From PALSA-1296 sp038210275 (GTDB taxonomy: Bacteria > Bacteroidota > Ignavibacteria > Palsa-1295), in the NCBI GenBank assembly GCA_038210275.1, contig JBBQWV010000013.1:1-64000 (forward strand): 64,000 nt of DNA, in the 5' to 3' direction. The translations under genes and the position numbers were made by a program. Positions 54,867-61,777 of the stretch are shown one piece after another. The notes under the pieces were generated by a model that was not told the DNA's origin, ran no database searches, and saw only the letters and a list, made by a program, of their open reading frames with translations. How positions within the stretch are numbered: the first letter of the stretch is position 1; each line of letters opens with the position of its first letter.

Positions 54867-54898
54867 TAAGAACTTCTAAAAATCTTATTAATTTCTTA
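54867..54898 (-). promoter_or_regulatory. Candidate enhancer site for P2
   Basis: A dyad TAAGAA ... TTCTTA with a 20-bp spacer begins 63 bp upstream of the P2 -24 element and abuts the stop codon of the exported-protein gene at 54899. The same dyad and distance recur at P3. Confidence 0.5.
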
Positions 54899-55438
54899 CT
54901 AATTTGACCTAAGGCTGAGATTACCAGTCAGTAATAATTCAAGAATTATACTTTCGGGACTTGCTGCTGTTCCGATCCGCCTTGATATATGAGCTTCGCT
55001 TGGATGCTCAGTTAACATTTCTCCGTTTTCGTTATAATCGATTCTCCGAAGAATTCTTACTCTTTTAAACTCGCAGTCTATTTCTTCCTGAAAGATCGTG
55101 TATTTATATTTTTCATATCCTTCATAAAAAAAATGAGGGTGAAGATGCAGGCTATCGTCATATCCTTGAATACTTCGTTGTTCCCACATTCTCGTTCTTC
55201 TGAACTCATACTCATTTTTTTTGTGTGGCGTTTCACGAAGTGAGATCTTAATAAATTTTGTATCCCTGCTATCAATGTGATTCTTATCGTATTCGATTTT
55301 TGATGTATCGGTATTGGTGAGAAATACCCACTGTGGAGGGGGTGAAGTATATGTTCGTGGTTCAGTTGGATTTTGCGCCCGAAGAGAGGATGAAGCAAAT
55401 GCCATCCCTATCAAACCTATAAAAAAAATAATTCTCAT
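54899..55438 (-). CDS. Exported protein resembling surface-adhesin E family
   Basis: A 179-residue protein with a signal peptide (about 1-21, ending LRAQ). The segment QWVFLTNTDTSKIEYDKNHI, then KISLRETPHKKNEYEF and later EIDCEFKRVRILRRIDYNENGEM, recalls the surface-adhesin-E/DUF-type domain in which a conserved Cys-containing strand precedes a Tyr/Asn-Gly turn. The match is from pattern memory and is tentative. It is the last gene of the sigma-54 operon, 12 bp after the large fibre-like gene. Confidence 0.55.
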   Translation of the reverse strand: MRIIFFIGLIGMAFASSSLRAQNPTEPRTYTSPPPQWVFLTNTDTSKIEYDKNHIDSRDTKFIKISLRETPHKKNEYEFRRTRMWEQRSIQGYDDSLHLHPHFFYEGYEKYKYTIFQEEIDCEFKRVRILRRIDYNENGEMLTEHPSEAHISRRIGTAASPESIILELLLTGNLSLRSN

Positions 55439-55450
55439 AATCGGTAAAAT

Positions 55451-57433
55451 CTATTTTCCGGCATTAACAACAAGAAAACCTACTCGCACTGTACCGTTTG
55501 TACCCGTTGTTGTTCCGCCTGCAGTCGGAAACATTCGGCTTAATGAAATAGTAAAGCTGCCATTAGTACGACCAGTAATTATCGGACTCAAAGATTCATT
55601 CGGGTCTATCGTTGAAGTGCCGCCGTTGAGTACGGTAAGCAAAACGATACTCGCAGTTTTGGCAAATCGGTTAAAAATCTGAAGCGTTACTTGTGTAGAA
55701 TTTGTATTCCCTGTGACCGGCGCAGTTGTGGTAATATCAATGACACCTGAAGGTCCCTGATCTGTCAATCCGTTAAAATCATCTTCGACGATAAGATTGG
55801 AGCCTGCAACGTTTACATTCCCAGCACTTGCAGCCTGCCTTCCAACGATAAATCCGCCGCCAACTATTTTGAGAGCGATATTGGAGTTTGCATCTGTCGT
55901 TGTATTATTGCCTTCAGCTTGCACACCGACGCCGGCATTTGTGTTTGCTCCTTGTGTTGCATCTGATGCAGTACCCCATATTCCGATGACTTCGCTATTG
56001 GCGCCTCCATTGCCTGTTGCTTTTCCTCTGATGGCTGTGCCATTTTGCAGCGTTCCGGCATACGTAGCGTTCAATGCAAAATTTGTGAGTCCTGTAAATG
56101 CGCCATTAGTAAATGTCGGATTAATATTTATGCCGTAAAGTAAATCGTTATTTGCAGCCGCTGTTATCGTTTGGTTAAATGATGCACCAATTCCCGATCC
56201 ACTGGCAGCAGTTGTGGGTTCAGTTACCGTCAGAGAAGAAGTTGGAGCGTTTGTTCCGATACCAAGGCGAAGTTTCGTATTATCCCAAAAAAGATTTGTC
56301 GGATTCTCCTTGATGAATCCGTCCGCGCCTCCGATCGCTACCGCTCCGGAAGTCATTGCACCTTGACGTGTTTTTGCGTTGATCACAAGGATGCTCCCGG
56401 TCGCTGCATCGCTCACTCCGCAATATCCAATCGGATTCGTGAAATTCGGTTGGTTCGGACGCGTTGTCGTGAGCATGCCTGCAGTTATTGCGGAGAGATA
56501 GAGTGTTGCCCCGGCTGTAAACGCCGATGTATTTAATTGGTGTACCACACCAAAGTTTGTTACATAGCCAATTGCATTATTCACCATCGACTCAGTTGTA
56601 ATGCCGATCGCATCTGCTGTCGTCAGTAGATTCGCACGAGCCAGACCAACCGTAGGACAGCGCGTTACTGCGTCGCTTCCTGTAATGTAGACTGCAACGC
56701 CGTTGGGAATCGTTGCTCCGCTTACATTCCTTACTCGAATCCAGCTTTCCTGGCCGACATTCATTGTGACTCCGTTATGGTCATTATAATATGCCATTGT
56801 TTTTTCCGTGGAGTCATAGAAGAATCTGCCTTCAGCGTAGGCAGGTTTGGAAGTGTTGACTTGTGTGAGAAAGGTGTTACTGTACGTTTCGCCATTCACG
56901 GTGACGGTTGCAAGAGGAGTCGTTGTCCCAACGAGTAGTTCTCCTGTTGAAGCGATACGTGCACGTTCGAGATTATTAGTGAATAACTTTATCGGTTGTG
57001 CTGTGACCGTATTCGTTGTTGCAATGACAAGAGGCTGTGTGTTAGTTGTTCCGAGAAAACTTCCGGTCGTGCCATTGTATGAGACTGTCGGTGCGTTGCC
57101 TGAAAGCGTCCAGTAGGAACCGGCCAAGAGTGAGGCGGGATCTGTCCAAACAGGTAGCCCAGCAGAAAGCGAAAGAACAAATCCGTTCGTACCGGGATTT
57201 AACCACGTTGTCGTGCCCACTGATCCTGCTACCGAACTGATATACGAAATAGCGCCTTGCAAGCCAAGTGTTCCCGGCAGAAGGATGGTATTGTTCGTAA
57301 CGGCAAGCGGCGTTGCTAGCGTGACAGAATTGCCGGAAGGATTCAGAATCACGACACGCCTTGTTACTGTCTGCGCGCCCGCAATATGCACAAGGCACAG
57401 ACAAAGAAAAAATACAGGTATAACTTTTTTCAT
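55451..57433 (-). CDS. Exported fibre-like repeat protein (large)
   Basis: A 660-residue exported protein with a signal peptide (KKVIPVFFLCLCLVHIAGAQ). The mature part is rich in Gly, Thr, Asn and Ala with many short beta repeats (LAVTNNTILLPGTLGLQG; WTLSGNAPTVSYNGTTGSFLG). A mid-protein segment, EGRFFYDSTEKTMAYYNDHNGVTMNVGQE, resembles phage tail-fibre and bacterial trimeric-fibre head regions. There is no T9SS sorting domain or membrane anchor. A surface appendage or adhesin is likely. The ATG at 57433 is used; an upstream in-frame ATG at 57499 lacks a signal peptide. Confidence 0.65.
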   Translation of the reverse strand: MKKVIPVFFLCLCLVHIAGAQTVTRRVVILNPSGNSVTLATPLAVTNNTILLPGTLGLQGAISYISSVAGSVGTTTWLNPGTNGFVLSLSAGLPVWTDPASLLAGSYWTLSGNAPTVSYNGTTGSFLGTTNTQPLVIATTNTVTAQPIKLFTNNLERARIASTGELLVGTTTPLATVTVNGETYSNTFLTQVNTSKPAYAEGRFFYDSTEKTMAYYNDHNGVTMNVGQESWIRVRNVSGATIPNGVAVYITGSDAVTRCPTVGLARANLLTTADAIGITTESMVNNAIGYVTNFGVVHQLNTSAFTAGATLYLSAITAGMLTTTRPNQPNFTNPIGYCGVSDAATGSILVINAKTRQGAMTSGAVAIGGADGFIKENPTNLFWDNTKLRLGIGTNAPTSSLTVTEPTTAASGSGIGASFNQTITAAANNDLLYGININPTFTNGAFTGLTNFALNATYAGTLQNGTAIRGKATGNGGANSEVIGIWGTASDATQGANTNAGVGVQAEGNNTTTDANSNIALKIVGGGFIVGRQAASAGNVNVAGSNLIVEDDFNGLTDQGPSGVIDITTTAPVTGNTNSTQVTLQIFNRFAKTASIVLLTVLNGGTSTIDPNESLSPIITGRTNGSFTISLSRMFPTAGGTTTGTNGTVRVGFLVVNAGK

Positions 57434-57503
57434 GTGAAATATCTTCAAATTTCCTCCCGCCATTATTCGCTGCCCGTTCGTTTTCCGAGCAGCGAACAAC
57501 TTC

Positions 57504-58355
57504 TTAGTTGACGATTATATAATTAATTTTTTCGCCTGTCGTCATAGCACCGGAATAGACATCAAATGTTGTCGCAGTCTGAGTGCTAACAGAAGCTGCC
57601 TGAGCAGGTCCGTTAGCAGATTGGTAGGTGATTATGATCTTCGATGTCAAGCCATAGCCTGCGATCGAAGGAGTGATCGTTGCAAATCCATTTGTCTGAT
57701 CTGTACCAGTAACCGTGTATTGTGATGCTATACCTGCAATAAGTGAATTGACACTTACCCATGTCGGTGCTGCTCCGCCATTCGATTGAAGTACCTGCCC
57801 TGCAGTGCCTGCTGCCGAGAACTGATATTGTGTACCATCTCCGTATGCAACTCCTCCGTTTGTCGGTGTTGCAGCGCTATTCGTACCGCCATTTGCGATC
57901 GCAACAGTGGTGATCCATGCAGGCGCCCCAGCTACCATCGAAAGCACCTGACCATTCGTGCCAACGGCAAGACTGTTCATCGCTCCGGTACCATTCCCAA
58001 GAAGAATCGATCCGGCTGGAACAGTTGCCAAACCCGTACCACCATTCGTTACACCGAGGACTCCGGTAATATCTCCCGCAGCGCCGTTCGATGTCAGATC
58101 CATTTGCCCAAAGGTTACCGTTTTATCACCCGCACCAACACCGATCTTCATGAACGGACCTGCTGCTGCTGCATCTCCTAAGGCTGGAAATAAGAGACTC
58201 CAGCTTGCAGTCGGTGAGGCAGTAAGGCCTATTGTTGTTGTGAATGCCGATCCGGCAGGTTTGAGAATCAAGCTTCTCGTTAATGTCTGAGCGTTTGCAG
58301 AGAAAGCTCCCATGCAAATCAGGAATGCGATGGTTGATATTTTAATTGTTTTCAT
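57504..58355 (-). CDS. Exported fibre-like protein (medium)
   Basis: A 283-residue exported protein with a signal peptide (MKTIKISTIAFLICMGAFSANA). The repeat-rich body shares words with its neighbours (NGTGAMNSLAVGTNGQVLSM; VLGVTNGGTGLATVPAGSILLG) of the phage tail-fibre type 'NGGTG' motif. The last ~80 residues form a compact domain (YTVTGTDQTNGFATITPS ... GEKINYIIVN) that is probably a beta-sandwich cap. No sorting domain is present. It is the second gene of the operon, about 50 bp after the first. Confidence 0.65.
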   Translation of the reverse strand: MKTIKISTIAFLICMGAFSANAQTLTRSLILKPAGSAFTTTIGLTASPTASWSLLFPALGDAAAAGPFMKIGVGAGDKTVTFGQMDLTSNGAAGDITGVLGVTNGGTGLATVPAGSILLGNGTGAMNSLAVGTNGQVLSMVAGAPAWITTVAIANGGTNSAATPTNGGVAYGDGTQYQFSAAGTAGQVLQSNGGAAPTWVSVNSLIAGIASQYTVTGTDQTNGFATITPSIAGYGLTSKIIITYQSANGPAQAASVSTQTATTFDVYSGAMTTGEKINYIIVN

Positions 58356-58406
58356 TTATGTAGTATTGTTGATAATAAAAAAGAACGTGTTCCAAAAAAA
58401 AAAAAA

Positions 58407-59186
58407 TTATGGGTTAGCGACTGTATAATGAAGCTGCCCTGTCCCTGAATTCGGATAGTCTGCTGAGAAGATAACCGTGAATCCTACTCCCGGATTGATC
58501 TGCGAAATTTGCGCTCCTACAAATCCGAAGATCATTCCTTGCGGATCGAAGACGGAAACGGTTACTGATGATAGTGCGGATATCAACGCATATGCTATAT
58601 CAATATGATTTGCTCCGGTAGGGATGATGAGTTTTCCTGAATATTTTCCGGGTCCTGAACCGCTAAGTAGATTTGCATTGATCGTTCCACCTGTTGGCTG
58701 AATGGTCGAACCGGGTCCGGCATTGATCGTTGTACCGGGGGGCAATGTGCCTGAGGTGATCTGCGTTGCAGATACTGTTGTCGATGATGGCAGAACTGTT
58801 GTCCAAGCAGGCTGCAAAGAATTATCCAGAGATAGTACTGCTCCGGCAACCGTCGGAGGCAAAGGAGTTGCGACGCTCATTGCATTGCCAACCCAGATAT
58901 TTCCGGGCGCAAGAGCGGGAAGCGCACTGCTTGCCCAAGACATATTTCCGTTAGCATCGGTCATCAAAAAATTGGTCGGGTTAGAAGGCGGAGTATTTGG
59001 GAAGTGAAGATTATAAGACGATGAGATTGGTGAAGTCAGGTCCCATGTCAGAGTCTTGCCGAAACCATCGTCGACTTGGAATGCATGTGCTCCGAAGATG
59101 CGACCTGTTTGAGCATCGCAACGACTGAACACAAAAAAAGATATTGTGAGAAGTATCACAATAGAAAGTCTTCTTATAGACTTCAT
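58407..59186 (-). CDS. Exported fibre-like protein (small)
   Basis: A 259-residue exported protein and the first gene behind P3. Signal peptide about 1-25 (ending CDAQ). The body has DGFGKTLTWDLTSPISSSYNLHFPNTPP, then MTDANGNMSWASSALPAL and LAPGNIWVGNAMSVATPLPP, the phage-fibre-like style of the two neighbouring proteins. A C-terminal segment (LIIPTGANHIDIAYALISALSSVTVSVFDPQG, about 190-220) looks like a cap domain. No T9SS signal is present. Function is inferred as surface fibre. Confidence 0.65.
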   Translation of the reverse strand: MKSIRRLSIVILLTISFFVFSRCDAQTGRIFGAHAFQVDDGFGKTLTWDLTSPISSSYNLHFPNTPPSNPTNFLMTDANGNMSWASSALPALAPGNIWVGNAMSVATPLPPTVAGAVLSLDNSLQPAWTTVLPSSTTVSATQITSGTLPPGTTINAGPGSTIQPTGGTINANLLSGSGPGKYSGKLIIPTGANHIDIAYALISALSSVTVSVFDPQGMIFGFVGAQISQINPGVGFTVIFSADYPNSGTGQLHYTVANP

Positions 59187-59281
59187 GTTTTATAAGCAAA
59201 ATAATGAATCGTAGAAACCAGATTTTCTACGGTGTAACTAATGACTGTTGATAATTTTTTACTAAAAAAAAATCTCTATTT
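59187..59281 (-). promoter_or_regulatory. Leader of the exported-protein operon
   Basis: The predicted 95-nt leader starts with AGAGATTTTTTTTTAGT, the same 5' run as both small RNAs. It then has a perfect 8-bp hairpin CGTAGAAA/TTTCTACG (59210-59231) just before the start codon. No Shine-Dalgarno is present. The hairpin could affect translation or be a site for small-RNA action; neither is shown. Confidence 0.45.
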
Positions 59282-59290
59282 TTCCTATGT

Positions 59291-59307
59291 ACCAATTTCT
59301 GTGCCAA
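59291..59307 (-). promoter_or_regulatory. Sigma-54 promoter P3, exported-protein operon
   Basis: The minus strand reads TTGGCAC-AGAAA-TTGGT, with the GG-N10-G core intact. It is placed 104 bp before the start of the first fibre-like gene at 59186. Flanks match those of P2 for over 100 bp, so the two promoters are duplicates. Confidence 0.65.
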
Positions 59308-59370
59308 ACTTTTCCCCTCCCTATTCTTGCCTGATATAGAGGTTTTGTAGAGAACTTGAAGGGAAGAGTT

Positions 59371-59402
59371 TAAGAATTTCTAAAATTTTTACAAATTTCT
59401 TA
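59371..59402 (-). promoter_or_regulatory. Candidate enhancer site for P3
   Basis: TAAGAA ... TTCTTA with a 20-bp spacer, starting 64 bp upstream of the P3 -24 element. Spacing and sequence match the P2 site closely. Confidence 0.5.
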
Positions 59403-59437
59403 TACCCGAATGGGATCTTTGTTTTCTAAAGACCTTC

Positions 59438-59469
59438 AAAAAAATAGGGGCACTCTTTCGAATGCCCCT
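59438..59469 (-). terminator. Intrinsic terminator of small RNA B
   Basis: AGGGGCA/TGCCCCT stem with the TTCGAAAGAG loop, followed on the minus strand by ATTTTTTT. It is identical to the terminator at 54671-54701. Confidence 0.85.
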
Positions 59470-59545
59470 GCCACGGGATACGCTACTAAGTCTTGGAGAT
59501 ATAGTAGTTTCGGAAGGACTTTATCACTAAAAAAAATCTCTATTT
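59438..59545 (-). ncRNA. Candidate sigma-54-dependent small RNA B
   Basis: A ~108-nt transcript is predicted from near 59545, after P4, to the terminator at 59438-59469. It is a close copy of small RNA A: AGAGATTTTTTTTAGTGA, GTCCTTCC, hairpin CTACTA/TAGTAG with an altered loop (one nucleotide shorter), CGTATCCCGTGGCAG and an identical terminator stem. It lies upstream of the exported-protein operon and ends before P3, so it is not that operon's leader. Confidence 0.6.
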
Positions 59546-59554
59546 CTAGTATGC

Positions 59555-59571
59555 ATCAATATTCGTGCCAT
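59555..59571 (-). promoter_or_regulatory. Sigma-54 promoter P4, driving small RNA B
   Basis: The minus strand reads ATGGCAC-GAATA-TTGAT. It keeps TGGCAC, N5 and TTGA, as in P2. A palindrome-like TAAGAATTCTTT (59644-59655) lies 74 bp upstream, one helical turn further out than at P1-P3. Confidence 0.6.
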
Positions 59572-59718
59572 AACGTTTTTATTACATGAAATAAGGAGTT
59601 AACGAAAAACTTCTCTAAAAAAAGAAAGGAATTATTAAAAATTTAAGAATTCTTTCAACGATCATTGGGATAGGTAATAGGGCTAAGGTTTCCCGGAAAA
59701 TAAATTTGGATGGGCACC

Positions 59719-59749
59719 TTGACAAATGCCATTTTATGTCGTATATTTG
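59719..59749 (+). promoter_or_regulatory. Consensus Bacteroidota housekeeping promoter
   Basis: TTG at 59719-59721 and TATATTTG at 59742-59749 are separated by 20 bp, an excellent match to the -33/-7 pattern. It reads rightward into 59757-60000, which holds a perfect hairpin and a short reading frame but no established gene. Confidence 0.65.
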
Positions 59750-59795
59750 CATCCAAGATTTATGGGATTAATACAGGATTATATCAGGATTGCTC

Positions 59796-59817
59796 AGAGC
59801 CGGCTAAAGCCGGCTCT
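59796..59817 (+). repeat. Perfect inverted repeat after the 59742 promoter
   Basis: AGAGCCGGCT AA AGCCGGCTCT forms a 10-bp GC-rich stem with a 2-nt spacer; it is followed by ACTATTTTAAA. It could be a leader hairpin, a weak terminator or a mobile palindrome. The same word type (GAGCCGGCT/AGCCGGCTC) is common as a dispersed repeat in bacteria. Confidence 0.65.
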
Positions 59818-59842
59818 ACTATTTTAAAGGAGAAAGTCGCGA

Positions 59843-59977
59843 ATGTGCATAACGATATACATGATTTATATGGATTTACAGTCGCTCACCCGGAGGTTTT
59901 GGGGAAAGGATGAAGGCGGAAGGATGAAGAAGGAAATGGGGGGTAGAGATTTGGTGTGGCTTTCTGCTAAAGACTAA
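59843..59977 (+). other. Possible short gene or gene remnant
   Basis: A GGAG Shine-Dalgarno (59829-59832) precedes an ATG at 59843 opening a 44-codon frame, and a GTG at 59845 in another frame opening a 22-codon peptide, MHNDIHDLYGFTVAHPEVLG. The latter start resembles that of four-helix-bundle proteins encoded by 23S rRNA intervening sequences (NDIHDLxVxxLA), but it stops early. A remnant of such a gene is possible. The rest of 59656-60054 holds only low-complexity GGATGAAG/AAAGACT repeats. Confidence 0.25.
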
Positions 59978-60054
59978 AGACTAAAGACTTTGCTATGTGC
60001 AGAGCGATATTGATGAATTATAAGGAGTTATGGGGCAACTTTTGGTTTTTTGGC

Positions 60055-60966
60055 TTAACGGCTATCCGCCATTTCTTCAACGACTACTGTTTCGAGTTGA
60101 AGCAATTCTTCGCGGACTTTTCTGCGATTCTCTTCACGCATCGCGACAAGTGGCAGCCGGTAATTTTCGCTGATAATTCCCATCATCGCCAGAGCAGCTT
60201 TGACTGGACCTGGATTCGATTCGATAAACATGACCTTCATCAGATCGAAAAGCTCATAGTGAATTGCTTTCGCTTCTTCGAACTGGCAATTTAATGCAAA
60301 TCGCACCATTCTGGAAAATTCATTTGGCACAGCATTCGACGTTACACTTATCACGCCTTTGGCTCCAAGAGCGATCAGCGGGACGGTAAGATTATCTTCA
60401 CCGGATAGAAGATGAAATCCATGCGGTGCATTTTTGATGATTTCCATGCACTGAGCAAGGTCGGCGCTGGCTTCTTTGATAGCGACGACATTTGGAATTT
60501 CTGCACAGCGGAGCGTCGTCTCGGCATTCATGTTCAGTCCGGTTCTTCCAGGGACGTTATACATCACGACAGGAAGTCCGACAGCAGCGACTGCTTTGAA
60601 GTGCTCGAAGAGTCCGTTCGGAGTTGGTTTATTGTAAAACGGCGTTACGACAAGCGCAGCATCTGCGCCGAGATCAGCGGCTTCGCGAGTCATGGTAATG
60701 CTCGTCCGCGTATCGTTCGAACCTGTTCCGGCGATAACTAATGCACGACCGGCTACATAATCGATCACGTATTTTAGGAATTTTGTACGTTCTGTTGAGG
60801 ATACAGTCGGATTTTCTCCTGTAGAGCCAAGCGGCACGATCATCTCGACTTCGCCGGAAAGCTGATAATCAAGAAGTCCGCGAGTAGCTTCATAATCTAT
60901 TTCGCCATTAGCCGTAAACGGTGTGACGATAGCAGTGCCTGTTCCGTAAATTTTTTTCTTATTCAT
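60055..60966 (-). CDS. dapA: 4-hydroxy-tetrahydrodipicolinate synthase
   Basis: A 303-residue class I aldolase condensing pyruvate with aspartate semialdehyde in lysine/diaminopimelate synthesis. GTGTAIVTPFTANGEIDYEA opens the barrel; GSTGENPTVS is the substrate loop, Tyr in MYNVPGRTGLNM is catalytic, and the Schiff-base Lys is in VVAIKEASADL. Length is normal. Its ATG is 1 bp from the dapB stop, so the two are co-transcribed, dapB first. Confidence 0.96.
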   Translation of the reverse strand: MNKKKIYGTGTAIVTPFTANGEIDYEATRGLLDYQLSGEVEMIVPLGSTGENPTVSSTERTKFLKYVIDYVAGRALVIAGTGSNDTRTSITMTREAADLGADAALVVTPFYNKPTPNGLFEHFKAVAAVGLPVVMYNVPGRTGLNMNAETTLRCAEIPNVVAIKEASADLAQCMEIIKNAPHGFHLLSGEDNLTVPLIALGAKGVISVTSNAVPNEFSRMVRFALNCQFEEAKAIHYELFDLMKVMFIESNPGPVKAALAMMGIISENYRLPLVAMREENRRKVREELLQLETVVVEEMADSR

Positions 60967-60967
60967 C

Positions 60968-61711
60968 TTATTTAATTTCTTCTAAAATTTCGGTAATATG
61001 TTCTTCGAATCGGTAAAACCCTTTTCTGGTTGCAATCCACTCCGCAGCCTGAACAGCACCCATAGCAAAACCACGACGGGACTTTGCACGATGCGTCAAT
61101 TCGATGGCATCTTCTTCGGAGTCAAAGCCGACAGTATGCGTTCCGGTAATAGAACCCGAACGGATAGAACTGATGAGCATTGATTCGGGAGAAAGAGCTT
61201 CGCCTTGCTTCAGCTCGGAAACAACTTTCGTTTTTGATTTGAATCCGGAAAGCACAGCTTCAGAGATTCTGAGAGCTGTACCACTCGGAAAATCTTTTTT
61301 CATACGATGATGCGCTTCGGTAATAAAGACATCATAATCTGCAACATTCAAGAGTCGCGAAGCTGAAGCGACGATCTTGAGAAAAAGATTAACGCCGATA
61401 GAATAATTTGAACCGATGACGCAGCCGATCTGCGCTTCTTCGATCATCTTCCGAACTTTCGGAAGATCACTATCCCATCCTGTTGTACCGATGACCATTG
61501 AGATCTTTGCTTTCGAGCAAACACCAACGTTAGTCACAACAGTATCGGGCTGAGTAAAATCTATGACTGCATCCGGAGCATATTGCTTTAATGCTTCGAG
61601 GGATAGGAGTTTATCAATATCAAAAATAGCTACGATCTCATGTCCGCGTGACTTCGCAGCAGCTTCGACTTCATGTCCCATCTTGCCGTATCCGGCGAGT
61701 GCTATTTTCAT
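60968..61711 (-). CDS. dapB: 4-hydroxy-tetrahydrodipicolinate reductase
   Basis: A 247-residue NAD(P)H-dependent reductase that follows DapA in diaminopimelate synthesis. The Rossmann loop is ALAGYGKMGHEV; the substrate motif is EAHHRMKKDFPSGTAL with its His-His and Lys, and SNYSIGVNLF precedes it. The final GFAMGAVQAAEWIATRKGFY is typical. The gene is complete and of usual length. Confidence 0.95.
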   Translation of the reverse strand: MKIALAGYGKMGHEVEAAAKSRGHEIVAIFDIDKLLSLEALKQYAPDAVIDFTQPDTVVTNVGVCSKAKISMVIGTTGWDSDLPKVRKMIEEAQIGCVIGSNYSIGVNLFLKIVASASRLLNVADYDVFITEAHHRMKKDFPSGTALRISEAVLSGFKSKTKVVSELKQGEALSPESMLISSIRSGSITGTHTVGFDSEEDAIELTHRAKSRRGFAMGAVQAAEWIATRKGFYRFEEHITEILEEIK

Positions 61712-61777
61712 GTTACAAAAATACGATTGAATTGAGAATTGAAAATGGAGAATGGAGAAACTTTGATTTTCACAATT

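Noticed and set aside
54899..59186. Prophage tail-fibre module
   Set aside because: The proteins have signal peptides and lie in a sigma-54 operon; no capsid, portal, terminase, integrase or attachment repeats were seen.
59191..59545. Small RNA B as a simple leader or riboswitch of the exported-protein operon
   Set aside because: The operon has its own sigma-54 promoter (P3) downstream of the small RNA's terminator, and a second copy of the RNA exists with no gene of its own directly behind it.
59710..59913. Open frame of 67 codons on the plus strand
   Set aside because: Its start codon precedes the promoter's -33 and -7 boxes, so it cannot be translated from that promoter; only the 3' part was considered as a possible remnant.
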